Part shown: positions 7,135-13,881 of the stretch, one piece after another
Numbering within the stretch: the stretch's first letter is position 1
Layout of the letters: every line of letters begins with the position of its first letter
Assembly (NCBI GenBank): GCA_017544125.1
Contig: JAFYET010000194.1
Coordinates: 1 to 16,058 of the forward strand
Direction of reading: 5' to 3'
Length of the DNA: 16,058 bases
Source: Ruminococcus sp.
Lineage (GTDB): Bacteria > Bacillota > Clostridia > Oscillospirales > Ruminococcaceae
The notes under the pieces: generated by a model
What the model was told of the DNA's origin: nothing
The model's database searches: none
Seen by the model: the letters and a program-made list of their open reading frames with translations, nothing else
Position numbers and translations under genes: made by a program

Positions 7135-7280
7135 TTACCAATCTGGTTAATAATCATATTTGTATATTTTGCTTATTTCCTGTCACATTCTGCCGCTGAA
7201 ATTGTAAAGTGTCACAATTTGTATCTCGCTTTTAAATGCGCTTGCTCACCACCCTTATCTCACAGCACTTTTAAGATACG

Positions 7281-7348
7281 TCCGCCAAAGGCGGATTCCT
7301 TAACTGTTAACAGTTAGCTGTTAACTGATAAAGCGCATTTATGCGCTT
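7281..7348. repeat. Cluster of three palindromes upstream of the yebC promoter
   Basis: TCCGCC-AAA-GGCGGA (7281-7295) is a perfect 6-bp hairpin. TAACTGTTAACAGTTA (7301-7316) is a perfect 16-bp palindrome followed by a further GTTAACTG copy (7320-7327). AAGCGCAT-TT-ATGCGCTT (7331-7348) is a perfect 8-bp inverted repeat ending eight bases before the -35. None has a downstream T-run. The rest of the 374-bp gap (7047-7420) holds the two divergent promoters and TGTCACA words, with no gene visible. Confidence 0.75.
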
Positions 7349-7355
7349 AAAGCCC

Positions 7356-7384
7356 TTGACTTATTTAGTAAAATATAGTATAAT
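7356..7384 (+). promoter_or_regulatory. Sigma-A promoter of yebC
   Basis: TTGACT (7356-7361), a 17-bp spacer and TATAAT (7379-7384) form a near-consensus promoter. The -10 lies 36 bp before the chosen ATG, so the leader is short. A perfect inverted repeat ends just before the -35. Confidence 0.88.
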
Positions 7385-7420
7385 ATATAAGTTAAAGCAA
7401 AAAACTAAGGAGTGAAAGCA

Positions 7421-8167
7421 ATGTCAGGACATTCAAAATGGGCAAACATCAAGCGCAAGAAGGAAGCCACCGACGGCGCAAGAGCAAAGATATTCACTAA
7501 AATAGGCAGGGAAATGGCAGTTGTAGTAAAAGAGGGCGGCCCTGACCCGAACAATAACGCAAAGCTGAGAGACCTTATCTCAAAGGCAAAGGCAAATAAC
7601 GTTCCTAACGAAAATATCGAGAGAATAATCAAGAAGGCAGCAGGCGACGGCGATAAGAATAACTACGAGTCAATGGTTTATGAGGGCTACGGTCCCAGCG
7701 GCGTTGCAGTTATCGTTGAGTGCCTTACCGATAATAAGAACAGAACTGCGGGCGATATCCGCCACTATTTCGATAAGTTCGGCGGCAACCTCGGTACATC
7801 GGGCTGCGTGTCGTTCATGTTCTCCCGTCAGGGCAGCATAGTTGCTGAGTATGACGGCTCAAGGGATGAGGACGCAGTTATGGAAGACGTAATGGACGCA
7901 GGCGCAGACGATTTCAATATCGACGAAGATGTTATAGAGATAACCTGTGACCCCAACAGCGTTTCTGCTGTCAGCGAGGCTCTTACAGCAAAGGGCTATA
8001 AGCTCATCTCCGCAGAGGCTGCACAGGTGCCTGCAAACTATACCACCCTCGAAGATGAGGACGCTATAAGGAAAATGAACCTCCTCCTCGAGCACCTCGA
8101 AGATAATGATGACGTTCAGAACGTTTATCATAACTGGGATATGCCCGATACCGACGACGAGGAATAA
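7421..8167 (+). CDS. yebC: YebC/PmpR/TACO1-family protein
   Basis: A 248-aa member of the YebC family, the usual length. The N-terminus 'MSGHSKWANIKRKKEATDGA' is the family hallmark, as are 'IFTKIGREMAVVVKEGGPDP', 'NNAKLRDLISKAKANNVPNENIERIIKKA' (in three parts of the N-domain) and 'EGYGPSGVAVIVECLTDNKNRT'. I chose ATG at 7421, not the in-frame GTG at 7412: AAGGAG (7407-7412) is eight bases from 7421, and the GTG would overlap it. Family members were long described as transcription regulators; work on TACO1 and bacterial YebC points to help for ribosomes translating proline-rich stretches. The gene is alone, with its own promoter and terminator, and not beside ruvC as in many bacteria. The very acidic C-terminus ('DMPDTDDEE') is common in the family. 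Confidence 0.97.
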   Translation: MSGHSKWANIKRKKEATDGARAKIFTKIGREMAVVVKEGGPDPNNNAKLRDLISKAKANNVPNENIERIIKKAAGDGDKNNYESMVYEGYGPSGVAVIVECLTDNKNRTAGDIRHYFDKFGGNLGTSGCVSFMFSRQGSIVAEYDGSRDEDAVMEDVMDAGADDFNIDEDVIEITCDPNSVSAVSEALTAKGYKLISAEAAQVPANYTTLEDEDAIRKMNLLLEHLEDNDDVQNVYHNWDMPDTDDEE

Positions 8168-8181
8168 TAAAAATATATATG

Positions 8182-8209
8182 CGCCGCTCTTAAAAAGGGC
8201 GGCGTTTTT
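8182..8209 (+). terminator. Intrinsic terminator of yebC
   Basis: CGCCGCTCTT (8182-8191) pairs with AAGGGCGGCG (8195-8204) over ten positions with one G-T wobble and an AAA loop, followed directly by TTTTT (8205-8209). Confidence 0.92.
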
Positions 8210-8249
8210 GTGCGCCGTAAAATGCGCCTTGTTTTTCGCTTTATTCCCC

Positions 8250-8278
8250 TTGAAAAAAACACCGACCTGTGTTATAAT
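8250..8278 (+). promoter_or_regulatory. Sigma-A promoter of the flavin reductase-like gene
   Basis: TTGAAA (8250-8255), 17 bp, TATAAT (8273-8278). The -10 ends 29 bp before the ATG at 8308, giving a leader of about 23 nt that carries GGAGG. Confidence 0.85.
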
Positions 8279-8307
8279 AGTAAAAAAACATTATGGAGGT
8301 AATCATT

Positions 8308-8829
8308 ATGTCAGATATGTTATCATTGGGCTTTAAAGAGACCGCCCCCGAAAAGCTGGGCTTTGACCCCTTTGCAAGGATAGGCGCACAGTGGATGCTC
8401 GTCACCGCAGGCGATGAGGGCGGCTTTAATACTATGACCGCTTCCTGGGGCTTTGCGGGCGTTATGTGGGGCAAGCCCTGTGTGCAGACAGTCATCAGAC
8501 CACAGCGCTATACAAAGGAGTTTCTGGATAAGAGCGAATACTTCACCCTCAGCTTCTTCCCCGAGGAGAACAGAAAAGACCTTGCCGTCTGCGGCAGAGT
8601 CAGCGGGCGTGATGCCGATAAGCTCGCACAGACCTCGCTCAAGCCGGTGTTCACCGACGGTGTCACCACCTTTGAGCAGGCAGAGCTTGTGCTTGTGTGC
8701 AAAAAGCTCTACGTCCAGCAGCTTGAAAGCTCCTGCTTCACCGAGCGTGACCTTGACGGAGCCAACTACGCCGCAGGCGATTACCACTTCGCCTATATCG
8801 CAGAGATAGTTAAGGCTTATACAAAGTAA
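8308..8829 (+). CDS. Flavin reductase-like, FMN-binding split-barrel protein
   Basis: A 173-aa protein resembling the flavin reductase-like domain family, whose members bind FMN in a split beta-barrel and act as NAD(P)H:flavin reductases or FMN-dependent oxidoreductases. Visible family-like segments are 'WMLVTAGDEGGFNTMTASWG' (29-48), where the main chain would hold the FMN phosphate, 'GKPCVQTVIRPQRYTKEFL' (55-73) and 'FTLSFF' (79-84), then 'LAVCGRVSGRDADKLA' and a C-terminal 'DYHFAYIAEIVKAY'. I start it at ATG 8308, eight bases after GGAGG (8295-8299); an in-frame ATG at 8293 overlaps that ribosome site. It stands alone between its own promoter and terminator, so neighbours give no clue to its electron acceptor. 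Confidence 0.88.
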   Translation: MSDMLSLGFKETAPEKLGFDPFARIGAQWMLVTAGDEGGFNTMTASWGFAGVMWGKPCVQTVIRPQRYTKEFLDKSEYFTLSFFPEENRKDLAVCGRVSGRDADKLAQTSLKPVFTDGVTTFEQAELVLVCKKLYVQQLESSCFTERDLDGANYAAGDYHFAYIAEIVKAYTK

Positions 8830-8834
8830 AATGC

Positions 8835-8865
8835 AAAAACCGCTGCTTTAATAACAGCGGTTTTT
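8835..8865. terminator. Bidirectional terminator between convergent genes
   Basis: AAAAACCGCTG (8835-8845) and CAGCGGTTTTT (8855-8865) form a 7-bp G/C stem, or 11-bp with the A/T flanks, around a nine-base loop. There is a T-run on each strand, so it can end both the flavin reductase-like gene (+) and the lipoprotein gene (-), whose stop codon is only eight bases away. Confidence 0.9.
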
Positions 8866-8872
8866 GTTATGT

Positions 8873-9571
8873 TTAAAATTTTAGGTGCTTTGAGAATTCG
8901 ATTATATCATCAACCGTCGAATCCATATCATAGCAGACGATCTCAACTCTGTAACCGATATTGTTTAGTAAGCTGATATAACCTGTGATGTTATCAGCCT
9001 TTTCGTCGTATATCATAATGTCGTTTTCTTTGTCGTATTTGCAGTGAGAAAGCGTTTCTTCCTTGTTATCACTTAAAGTGTTTGAAAGTCGCTTGTATGT
9101 TTCGTTGTATATATCCTCGGTCGAGCCGTATTTTCCCGATGCCATATCAACGCATACTGCCATAGACTTGTCCTTGTAGGTGTAGTATATGTAGTAGCAG
9201 CCATAGTAAGCGGTCACACCACCCTCTATTACCTCCTCATCATGCTCGGGTATATAATTTATCCCGTCGGTGTTACGGTCAGCGTAGTATTTTTCGATAA
9301 ATCCCGAGCTTAGAAAGTCCTCGGTTGTTTCAAAATCTTCCGATAGATTTGCAAGCTGCTGGTATTCTGCATCGCTCATTGAACTTTCATCGGGATAAGA
9401 GCTTTCCTCCTCAGACGAGCTATCATTCTCAGACGAGCTTTCCGCCTGCGATGAAACTGTCACATCGGGTGCAGAGGTGGCAACAGGCTTATCGCTGTCC
9501 GAGCCGTTGTCAGAGCAGGCACAGAGGGTGAGTGTAAGGATAAACGATAGTATCAGTGTTGTTTTTTTCAT
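8873..9571 (-). CDS. Ser/Glu-rich lipoprotein of unknown function
   Basis: A 232-aa predicted lipoprotein: signal peptide 'MKKTTLILSFILTLTLCAC' with Cys19 as the lipidation site (L16-C17-A18-C19). A low-complexity Ser/Glu/Asp linker follows (about 20-65), typical of a tether through the cell wall. The remaining globular part (about 68-232) has strands rich in Tyr ('GGVTAYYGCYYIYYTYKDKSMAVCVDM') and several Asp/Glu; I do not recognise the fold. ATG at 9571 follows GGAGG (9578-9582). It is a single-gene unit with a perfect promoter and a shared terminator. The function is unknown. Confidence 0.85.
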   Translation of the reverse strand: MKKTTLILSFILTLTLCACSDNGSDSDKPVATSAPDVTVSSQAESSSENDSSSEEESSYPDESSMSDAEYQQLANLSEDFETTEDFLSSGFIEKYYADRNTDGINYIPEHDEEVIEGGVTAYYGCYYIYYTYKDKSMAVCVDMASGKYGSTEDIYNETYKRLSNTLSDNKEETLSHCKYDKENDIMIYDEKADNITGYISLLNNIGYRVEIVCYDMDSTVDDIIEFSKHLKF

Positions 9572-9601
9572 AACCTACCTCCGCTTTGAATTTCTACTGA
9601 C

Positions 9602-9630
9602 ATTATATAGTATAAAGCCTGTTTTGTCAA
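9602..9630 (-). promoter_or_regulatory. Consensus sigma-A promoter of the lipoprotein gene
   Basis: On the minus strand TTGACA (9625-9630), exactly 17 bp, TATAAT (9602-9607): both hexamers match consensus. The -10 is about 30 bp before the ATG. Confidence 0.92.
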
Positions 9631-9720
9631 TCATAATGCCATAAACTGACGGTAAAATAGTCGCCCTGCACAATAAGGGTATATAAAAATCTACAAATCA
9701 AACAACCGCCTGTATATCAC

Positions 9721-9752
9721 AAAAAATGCCCCAGACCTAACGTCAGGGGCAT
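9721..9752 (-). terminator. Intrinsic terminator of the obg-mrnC operon
   Basis: On the minus strand AATGCCCC...GGGGCATT (arms 9745-9752 and 9725-9732), with a further three inner pairs after one mismatch, is followed by TTTTTT (complement of 9721-9726). It begins five bases after the mrnC stop codon. The remaining gap to 9601 shows only the lipoprotein promoter. Confidence 0.88.
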
Positions 9753-9756
9753 TATG

Positions 9757-10146
9757 TTATCCCATAAGCTCATTTATTCTTTTGTATATTTCCTCTATCC
9801 TGCCGCTCTGCCCCGTCAGGTGTAAAAACCCGAAAAGCGTTTCAAGCCCCGTGGCTGCACGGTAGTCGGCGGCACTCGAGTGCTTCGGCGGGGTCACACC
9901 GCCTGCATTGCGCCCACGGCGGAAGATGTCCTGCTCCTCCTCGGTCAAAGCGCCCGCTTCAATAAGCGCCCTTATCGCCGCTGCCTGATATTCGGCACAG
10001 ACCTTCTGTACAGTCAGCGAGTGCAGCTTGCGTACAGGCATATTTGCCGATATCACAAGCTCGTCTCTTACCAGCTGCTCGTATACCGCATCGCCTATGA
10101 ACGCTAACGTCAGGGGAGAGTATTGCCTTAGCTCGTCCTTGGTCAA
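9757..10146 (-). CDS. mrnC: Mini-ribonuclease III (23S rRNA maturation)
   Basis: MrnC is a dimeric RNase III catalytic domain without a dsRNA-binding domain; in Bacillus it matures the ends of 23S rRNA together with L3. Here the signature 'SPLTLAFIGDAVYEQLVRDEL' begins about residue 10 with catalytic Asp19, 'FRRGRNA' lies near 75-81, and 'RAATGLETLFGFLHL' gives catalytic Glu102. I chose TTG at 10146 (129 aa) because AAGGGG (10156-10161) stands nine bases upstream. The same frame is open to a TTG at 10176 (139 aa), which would overlap the obg 3' end and has no ribosome site at proper spacing. Either way it is coupled to obg. Family call is firm; the start is moderately sure. Confidence 0.93.
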   Translation of the reverse strand: MTKDELRQYSPLTLAFIGDAVYEQLVRDELVISANMPVRKLHSLTVQKVCAEYQAAAIRALIEAGALTEEEQDIFRRGRNAGGVTPPKHSSAADYRAATGLETLFGFLHLTGQSGRIEEIYKRINELMG

Positions 10147-10159
10147 ATCAAACCACCCC

Positions 10160-11434
10160 TTACTCCACAAACTCAAACCTGAAGCCGAATATGTCTACCG
10201 TGTCGCCCTCGTTTATGCCCTGCTCCTCTAACTTGTCGATTATCCCCGAGGATCTGAGCACCTTCTGGAAGTATTGCAGCGATGAGTAGTCGTCCATGTT
10301 TACCGAGCGCAGTATGTCCCAGAGCCAGTCTGCCTCGACGTAGTATACCCCGTCCTCAACGGTTATGTCAAAGCTCTTCTTTGACAGCAGCTTTTCATCA
10401 AGCTCAAGCTGTGTAAGCGGCTGTGCTTCGTATACCTTTACGGGGGGCAGGTCCTTGAGCGCCTGCGCTACTGCATACATAAGCTCCTGCGTGCCTTTCT
10501 TTGTGGCAGCCGATATCTCGAAGAACTGATAGCCCTTGCTCTCGATGTAGCTTCTGAATTCTGCCACCTGCTCGGGCGAAGCTATGTCGCTCTTGTTTGC
10601 AGCCACTATCTGCGGTGCAGCCGCAAGCTCCTCCGAGAAGTTCGCAAGCTCCTTGTTTATCGCCTCAAAGTCTTCCTTCGGGTCACGCCCCTCGATGCCT
10701 GAAACGTCAACAACGTGAACTATCAGCCTGCACCTCTCAACGTGCCGCAGAAACTCGTGCCCGAGACCTACGCCCTCGCTGGCACCCTCAATAAGCCCCG
10801 GAATGTCAGCCATAACGAATGACTGCTCCTCTACCTTGACTACGCCTAAAACGGGTGTCAGGGTGGTGAAGTGGTAGTTGGCTATCTTCGGCTTTGCTGC
10901 CGATACTACCGATATCAGCGTGCTCTTGCCTACGTTCGGGAAGCCTACCAGCCCTACGTCTGCTATGAGCTTCAGCTCTAAGGTTATGTCGTATTCATCG
11001 CCCTTGAAGCCCGGCTTTGCAAAGCGGGGTATCTGCCTTGTCGATGTGGCAAAGTGCGCATTGCCCCTGCCGCCCTTGCCGCCCTTGGCAACCGTCACAG
11101 GCTCGCTTGTGGAGATGTCCGCAAGTATCCTGCCCGTGCCTGTTTCCTTGACCAGCGTGCCGAGGGGGACTTTTATGATGAGGTCATCAGCCCCACGCCC
11201 CGAGCAGTTTTTCGACGAGCCGTCCTGCCCCTTTTCGGCAATGTATTTTCTCTTGTAGCGGAAATCTATCAGGTTTGAAATGTTGGTGTCGGCAACAAAT
11301 ACAATGTCGCCGCCCTTGCCGCCGTCGCCGCCGTCAGGGCCGCCCGCCGCTACGTATTTCTCCCTGTGAAAGGAAACGCACCCGTCGCCTCCGTCACCTG
11401 CTTTTATGTGTATTTTTGCTTCATCTACGAACAT
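10160..11434 (-). CDS. obg: GTPase Obg/CgtA
   Basis: Essential ribosome-associated GTPase that monitors late 50S assembly and responds to (p)ppGpp in the family. The order of domains is complete in 424 aa: glycine-rich Obg fold (1-158; 'GGPDGGDGGKGGDIVF', 'GGKGGRGNAHFATS'), G domain with G1 'GFPNVGKS' (164-171), switch I 'HFTTLTPVLG', G3 'DIPG' (210-213), G4 'NKSD' (280-283) and G5 'SAA' (308-310), then a C-terminal OCT domain (about 345-424; 'DDYSSLQYFQKVLRSSGI'), found in Gram-positive Obg but lacking in the short E. coli form. ATG at 11434 follows AAAGGAG. It sits 19 bp after the DUF2262-like gene, downstream of the rplU cluster, and leads into mrnC. Confidence 0.98.
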   Translation of the reverse strand: MFVDEAKIHIKAGDGGDGCVSFHREKYVAAGGPDGGDGGKGGDIVFVADTNISNLIDFRYKRKYIAEKGQDGSSKNCSGRGADDLIIKVPLGTLVKETGTGRILADISTSEPVTVAKGGKGGRGNAHFATSTRQIPRFAKPGFKGDEYDITLELKLIADVGLVGFPNVGKSTLISVVSAAKPKIANYHFTTLTPVLGVVKVEEQSFVMADIPGLIEGASEGVGLGHEFLRHVERCRLIVHVVDVSGIEGRDPKEDFEAINKELANFSEELAAAPQIVAANKSDIASPEQVAEFRSYIESKGYQFFEISAATKKGTQELMYAVAQALKDLPPVKVYEAQPLTQLELDEKLLSKKSFDITVEDGVYYVEADWLWDILRSVNMDDYSSLQYFQKVLRSSGIIDKLEEQGINEGDTVDIFGFRFEFVE

Positions 11435-11453
11435 TTTTATCTCCTTTTCAAGC

Positions 11454-12383
11454 TCATCCCATTATCTCGGTGCTGCTGCACCCTGCTTTCAGGTCAGCCT
11501 CAACGGCGATCGTGTGCCCTGAGAACATATCATCATCATCAAAGTATGCGGTAAATCCCGCCCCGTCATTCAGATGTATGCTGCTAAGAGTTATCCGCCG
11601 CATGAAACTCTCCTCGGTTATCGGCGGCTCCTTGACCCCGTCTTCCGGGTCTTTGTCAGCAAGCCATTCATTCGCACCTGCGGTCATGTCCTTTGCGGCA
11701 AACTCACGCAGCGCTCTGTCCCATTTTTCAAGGTCAGCCCATATCTGTTCGAGCTGCCGCAGCTTGTCGATACACTCTTTGCCGCCCGAGCCTGCATAAA
11801 AGCTGAGCGTTACCCTTTTGCCGAGCCATTCGCATTCACACTCAAACATTTCCCTGCGGCTTTGGTATGTCAGCTCGCCTAAAGTGTCCGAGTGCAGCTG
11901 CTTCGGCGTAAGGAATGTATCTATAAGCCCTCTGGTAAACCCGTCCTCAGCGCCCTTTTCAAGTATCTCTGCTACATAAATGCCGCCCAGCCTGAAAGGG
12001 TTGTTGAACGCCTCCGCTTTCAGATCAAGCGGGTTGTCATACGGCGGCTCGGTCAGCTCCTTTGCAGGGTAGCCCATTACCTTGTATACCGTCAGCTTTT
12101 CAAAGTATGCCTTGTAGCTCTCGCTTACCCTTTCTTCTTCGGTCAGGAACCAGTCCATGCGTGAGCGCTCTGCGCTCTGCCTGCCATTTGTAACGTCGTG
12201 ATACCCGAGAATTATCAGCTTGGCGGGTGAGTATTCATTGCCGTTCCCCATGCTGTGGCAGAAAGCCTCTTCATCGCCCACAGCCACAAATATCTCATGC
12301 GGTGCGTCTTCAAAGTGAAATTCCTTTTCTATCTTCTGTATGTCAGCCGGCTCGTGTGAGCCTATCCTGCACGGGTATCCCAT
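11454..12383 (-). CDS. DUF2262-like hypothetical protein
   Basis: A 309-aa soluble protein. The C-terminal part (about 210-309) resembles DUF2262: a charged helix 'KLRQLEQIWADLEKWDRALREFAA', then 'MRRITLSSIHLND', and the most telling stretch 'YFDDDDMFSGHTIAVEADLKAG' (280-301) with the Asp run followed by F-x-GH. The N-terminal 200 residues contain 'NNPFRLGGIYVAEILEKG' and several Cys ('MFECECEW') and are not recognised. ATG at 12383 has a strong AGGAGG. It is 15 bp after the L,D-transpeptidase-like lipoprotein gene and 19 bp before obg, clearly one transcript. No function is known for this family, and no enzymatic motif is visible. Confidence 0.7.
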   Translation of the reverse strand: MGYPCRIGSHEPADIQKIEKEFHFEDAPHEIFVAVGDEEAFCHSMGNGNEYSPAKLIILGYHDVTNGRQSAERSRMDWFLTEEERVSESYKAYFEKLTVYKVMGYPAKELTEPPYDNPLDLKAEAFNNPFRLGGIYVAEILEKGAEDGFTRGLIDTFLTPKQLHSDTLGELTYQSRREMFECECEWLGKRVTLSFYAGSGGKECIDKLRQLEQIWADLEKWDRALREFAAKDMTAGANEWLADKDPEDGVKEPPITEESFMRRITLSSIHLNDGAGFTAYFDDDDMFSGHTIAVEADLKAGCSSTEIMG

Positions 12384-12398
12384 GGTATCCCTCCTGAA

Positions 12399-13181
12399 TC
12401 AAGCATCAAGGTCGCCGCCGAATTTTTTCAGCGTATTAAGCGTTATTTTGCACCCCGGTTTTACATTGCACATTATAAAGTGCATTATGTCCTCCGGCAC
12501 TGCCACGCACCCGCCTGTGTATGGGCGGTTGTATCTGAATGAATGGAAGAAGAACGCAAAGCCCTTGTCCTTTTTGCATTCGCTGTTGTAGCCCATGTTC
12601 AGAACATACTGGTATGCGTAGTCAAAGTCTGCAATGTGCTCACTGTTCTCAGTGTCAAGGTCGGGAATGTCCTTTACCGACACCAGCTCGTTGAAATGCT
12701 TCCCCTCGCCGTCATCGCCCGACCAGTAGTAGCTTTCATCAACCTTTGTGTATTCCATCTGACACCCGGGGTCGTCTGCCAGCCCGAATGCCTTGTCAAT
12801 GGTGTATGTCCCCACGGGCGTGAAGCAGTCGTTTATGTTTGCATTCCCAAGCCCGTCAAGCCCGATGAACCCCGGGGTGGCTATTATCTGCTCCCACTTG
12901 CCCTCAGCGTTCTTTTCGTGCATGGTTATGTATGCGGTGGTCTTGTCAACACCCGCAACTACTATAAGCTGCTCGCAGTCCTTAGCCGCATCGAGCTTTG
13001 TCACCCATTCGGGCGAGGGGCGGCGTGGCTGGCTTGCAAAGTAACTGCCCGCCTGCTGCAAAGCGCTGCTCTCGGTACTCTGATAGCTTGCAGCCGTGCT
13101 TTCACCGCCGCTGTCATTGCTGCCGCAGCCCGAAAGTGCCATAACAGCCGCCATTGCCGCAAAAAGGAAAGTCTTTTTCAT
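12399..13181 (-). CDS. Lipoprotein with L,D-transpeptidase (YkuD)-like catalytic domain
   Basis: A 260-aa predicted cell-surface lipoprotein: signal peptide with lipobox 'ALSGC' (Cys19), Ser/Thr-rich linker (20-50), then a domain of the YkuD-like type (about 70-255). Evidence is the order 'TPVGTYTIDKAFG' (121-133), 'FAFFFHSFRYNR' with His213, and 'YTGGCVAVPEDIMHFIM' with Cys225, matching the His/Cys pair and the 'GCxAhP' block of L,D-transpeptidases that make 3-3 crosslinks or tether proteins to peptidoglycan. The usual SHGC is here TGGC, so activity should be tested. ATG at 13181 follows AAAAGGAG. It starts just past the rpmA terminator and heads the operon with the DUF2262-like gene, obg and mrnC; I see no clear promoter of its own. 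Confidence 0.85.
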   Translation of the reverse strand: MKKTFLFAAMAAVMALSGCGSNDSGGESTAASYQSTESSALQQAGSYFASQPRRPSPEWVTKLDAAKDCEQLIVVAGVDKTTAYITMHEKNAEGKWEQIIATPGFIGLDGLGNANINDCFTPVGTYTIDKAFGLADDPGCQMEYTKVDESYYWSGDDGEGKHFNELVSVKDIPDLDTENSEHIADFDYAYQYVLNMGYNSECKKDKGFAFFFHSFRYNRPYTGGCVAVPEDIMHFIMCNVKPGCKITLNTLKKFGGDLDA

Positions 13182-13200
13182 AGCTTGCTCCTTTTAAAAG

Positions 13201-13228
13201 AAAAGCCGCCCATGCTTAGGCGGCTTTT
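13201..13228 (-). terminator. Terminator after rpmA
   Basis: AAAAGCCGCC (13201-13210) and GGCGGCTTTT (13219-13228) form a perfect 10-bp stem with an eight-base loop; on the minus strand the stem ends in TTTTCTTTT. It separates the rplU-prp-rpmA unit from the next operon, though partial read-through may supply obg transcription. Confidence 0.9.
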
Positions 13229-13232
13229 ACGA

Positions 13233-13514
13233 TTATGCCTGTGTGTAAACAGAAACCTTTTTCCTGTCCTTGCCAAGGCGCTCAAATCTTACAACGCCGT
13301 CAGCTACTGCGAACAGAGTATCATCGGAACCCTTCTTTACGTTCTCACCGGGGTGGATGTGTGTGCCTCTCTGTCTTACAAGAATGTTGCCCGCTACAAC
13401 GAACTGACCGTCAGCTCTCTTTACGCCAAGTCTCTTAGCCTCGGAATCACGGCCGTTCTTTGTGGAACCCATACCTTTCTTATGTGCAAAAAACTGCATG
13501 GAAATTCTTATCAT
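13233..13514 (-). CDS. rpmA: 50S ribosomal protein L27 (precursor with cleavable N-terminus)
   Basis: L27 lines the peptidyl-transferase centre of the 50S subunit. The 93-aa sequence carries the family core '[21 protein letters not shown]', '[18 protein letters not shown]' and '[13 protein letters not shown]'. The N-terminus '[14 protein letters not shown]' has the Firmicutes-type extension with the QFFA|HKK site that Prp cuts; removal exposes the mature, functionally important N-terminus. ATG at 13514 follows GGAGGT (13525-13530) at a slightly long 10-11 base spacing. It is last in the rplU-prp-rpmA operon and ends in a terminator. Confidence 0.98.
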   Translation of the reverse strand: MIRISMQFFAHKKGMGSTKNGRDSEAKRLGVKRADGQFVVAGNILVRQRGTHIHPGENVKKGSDDTLFAVADGVVRFERLGKDRKKVSVYTQA

Positions 13515-13558
13515 TTTAAATTACACCTCCGTCATGTAATTTTTGCAGGGTGTTCGCC

Positions 13559-13879
13559 CTATCTGTCGTTAACGCCTATTTTCAAAGTGCCCGGATAATC
13601 CTGACTTATAAGGTCAAGCTGTAACATAAGCCCTAATAAAAGCCTGTCACCGTCGCCCTTGTCGTCACTCACGAGCTTCAGCAGAATGTCATTGTCCTCT
13701 ACATTTACCTTTGCGTTTATTTTATAAACCTCGGTAATGGTATTGCAGGTCATCATCACCGCAGAGGATACCGCAGCGCAAACTACGTCTTCACCCTCTT
13801 CGGCAAGCCCTGCATGACCGCTGATGTGTAAGCCCAAAAGCCTGCTGTCACGGTCTCTGTAGAAATCTGCCCTTATCAT
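13559..13879 (-). CDS. prp: Ribosomal-processing cysteine protease Prp
   Basis: A 106-aa member of the Prp (YsxB) family, encoded between rplU and rpmA as is usual in Firmicutes. It removes the N-terminal extension of L27 (and related phage structural proteins). The catalytic dyad is visible: His22 in 'ISGHAG' and Cys34 in 'DVVCAAVSSAV', at the same positions as described for the Staphylococcus enzyme. ATG at 13879 lies two bases after the rplU stop and has no clear ribosome site of its own, so translation probably depends on coupling with rplU; this would keep the protease level tied to ribosomal protein synthesis. Confidence 0.96.
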   Translation of the reverse strand: MIRADFYRDRDSRLLGLHISGHAGLAEEGEDVVCAAVSSAVMMTCNTITEVYKINAKVNVEDNDILLKLVSDDKGDGDRLLLGLMLQLDLISQDYPGTLKIGVNDR

Positions 13880-13881
13880 GA

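Noticed and set aside
7412..7420. Upstream GTG start for yebC
   Set aside because: The GTG overlaps the AAGGAG ribosome site, and the family N-terminus MSGHSKWANI begins at the ATG at 7421.
10147..10176. TTG at 10176 as mini-RNase III start
   Set aside because: No ribosome site at proper spacing and it overlaps the obg coding end; the TTG at 10146 has AAGGGG nine bases upstream. Kept only as a possible alternative.
11275..11799. 174-codon plus-strand open frame spanning the obg start and the DUF2262-like gene
   Set aside because: The Arg/Ser/Pro/Cys-rich composition is typical of reversed G/C-rich genes; it crosses two real genes and a clear AAAGGAG/ATG on the other strand.
12543..13598. 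351-codon plus-strand open frame across the L,D-transpeptidase-like gene, rpmA and prp
   Set aside because: It runs antisense through three recognisable genes and two intergenic regions, including a terminator, and its product matches nothing I know.
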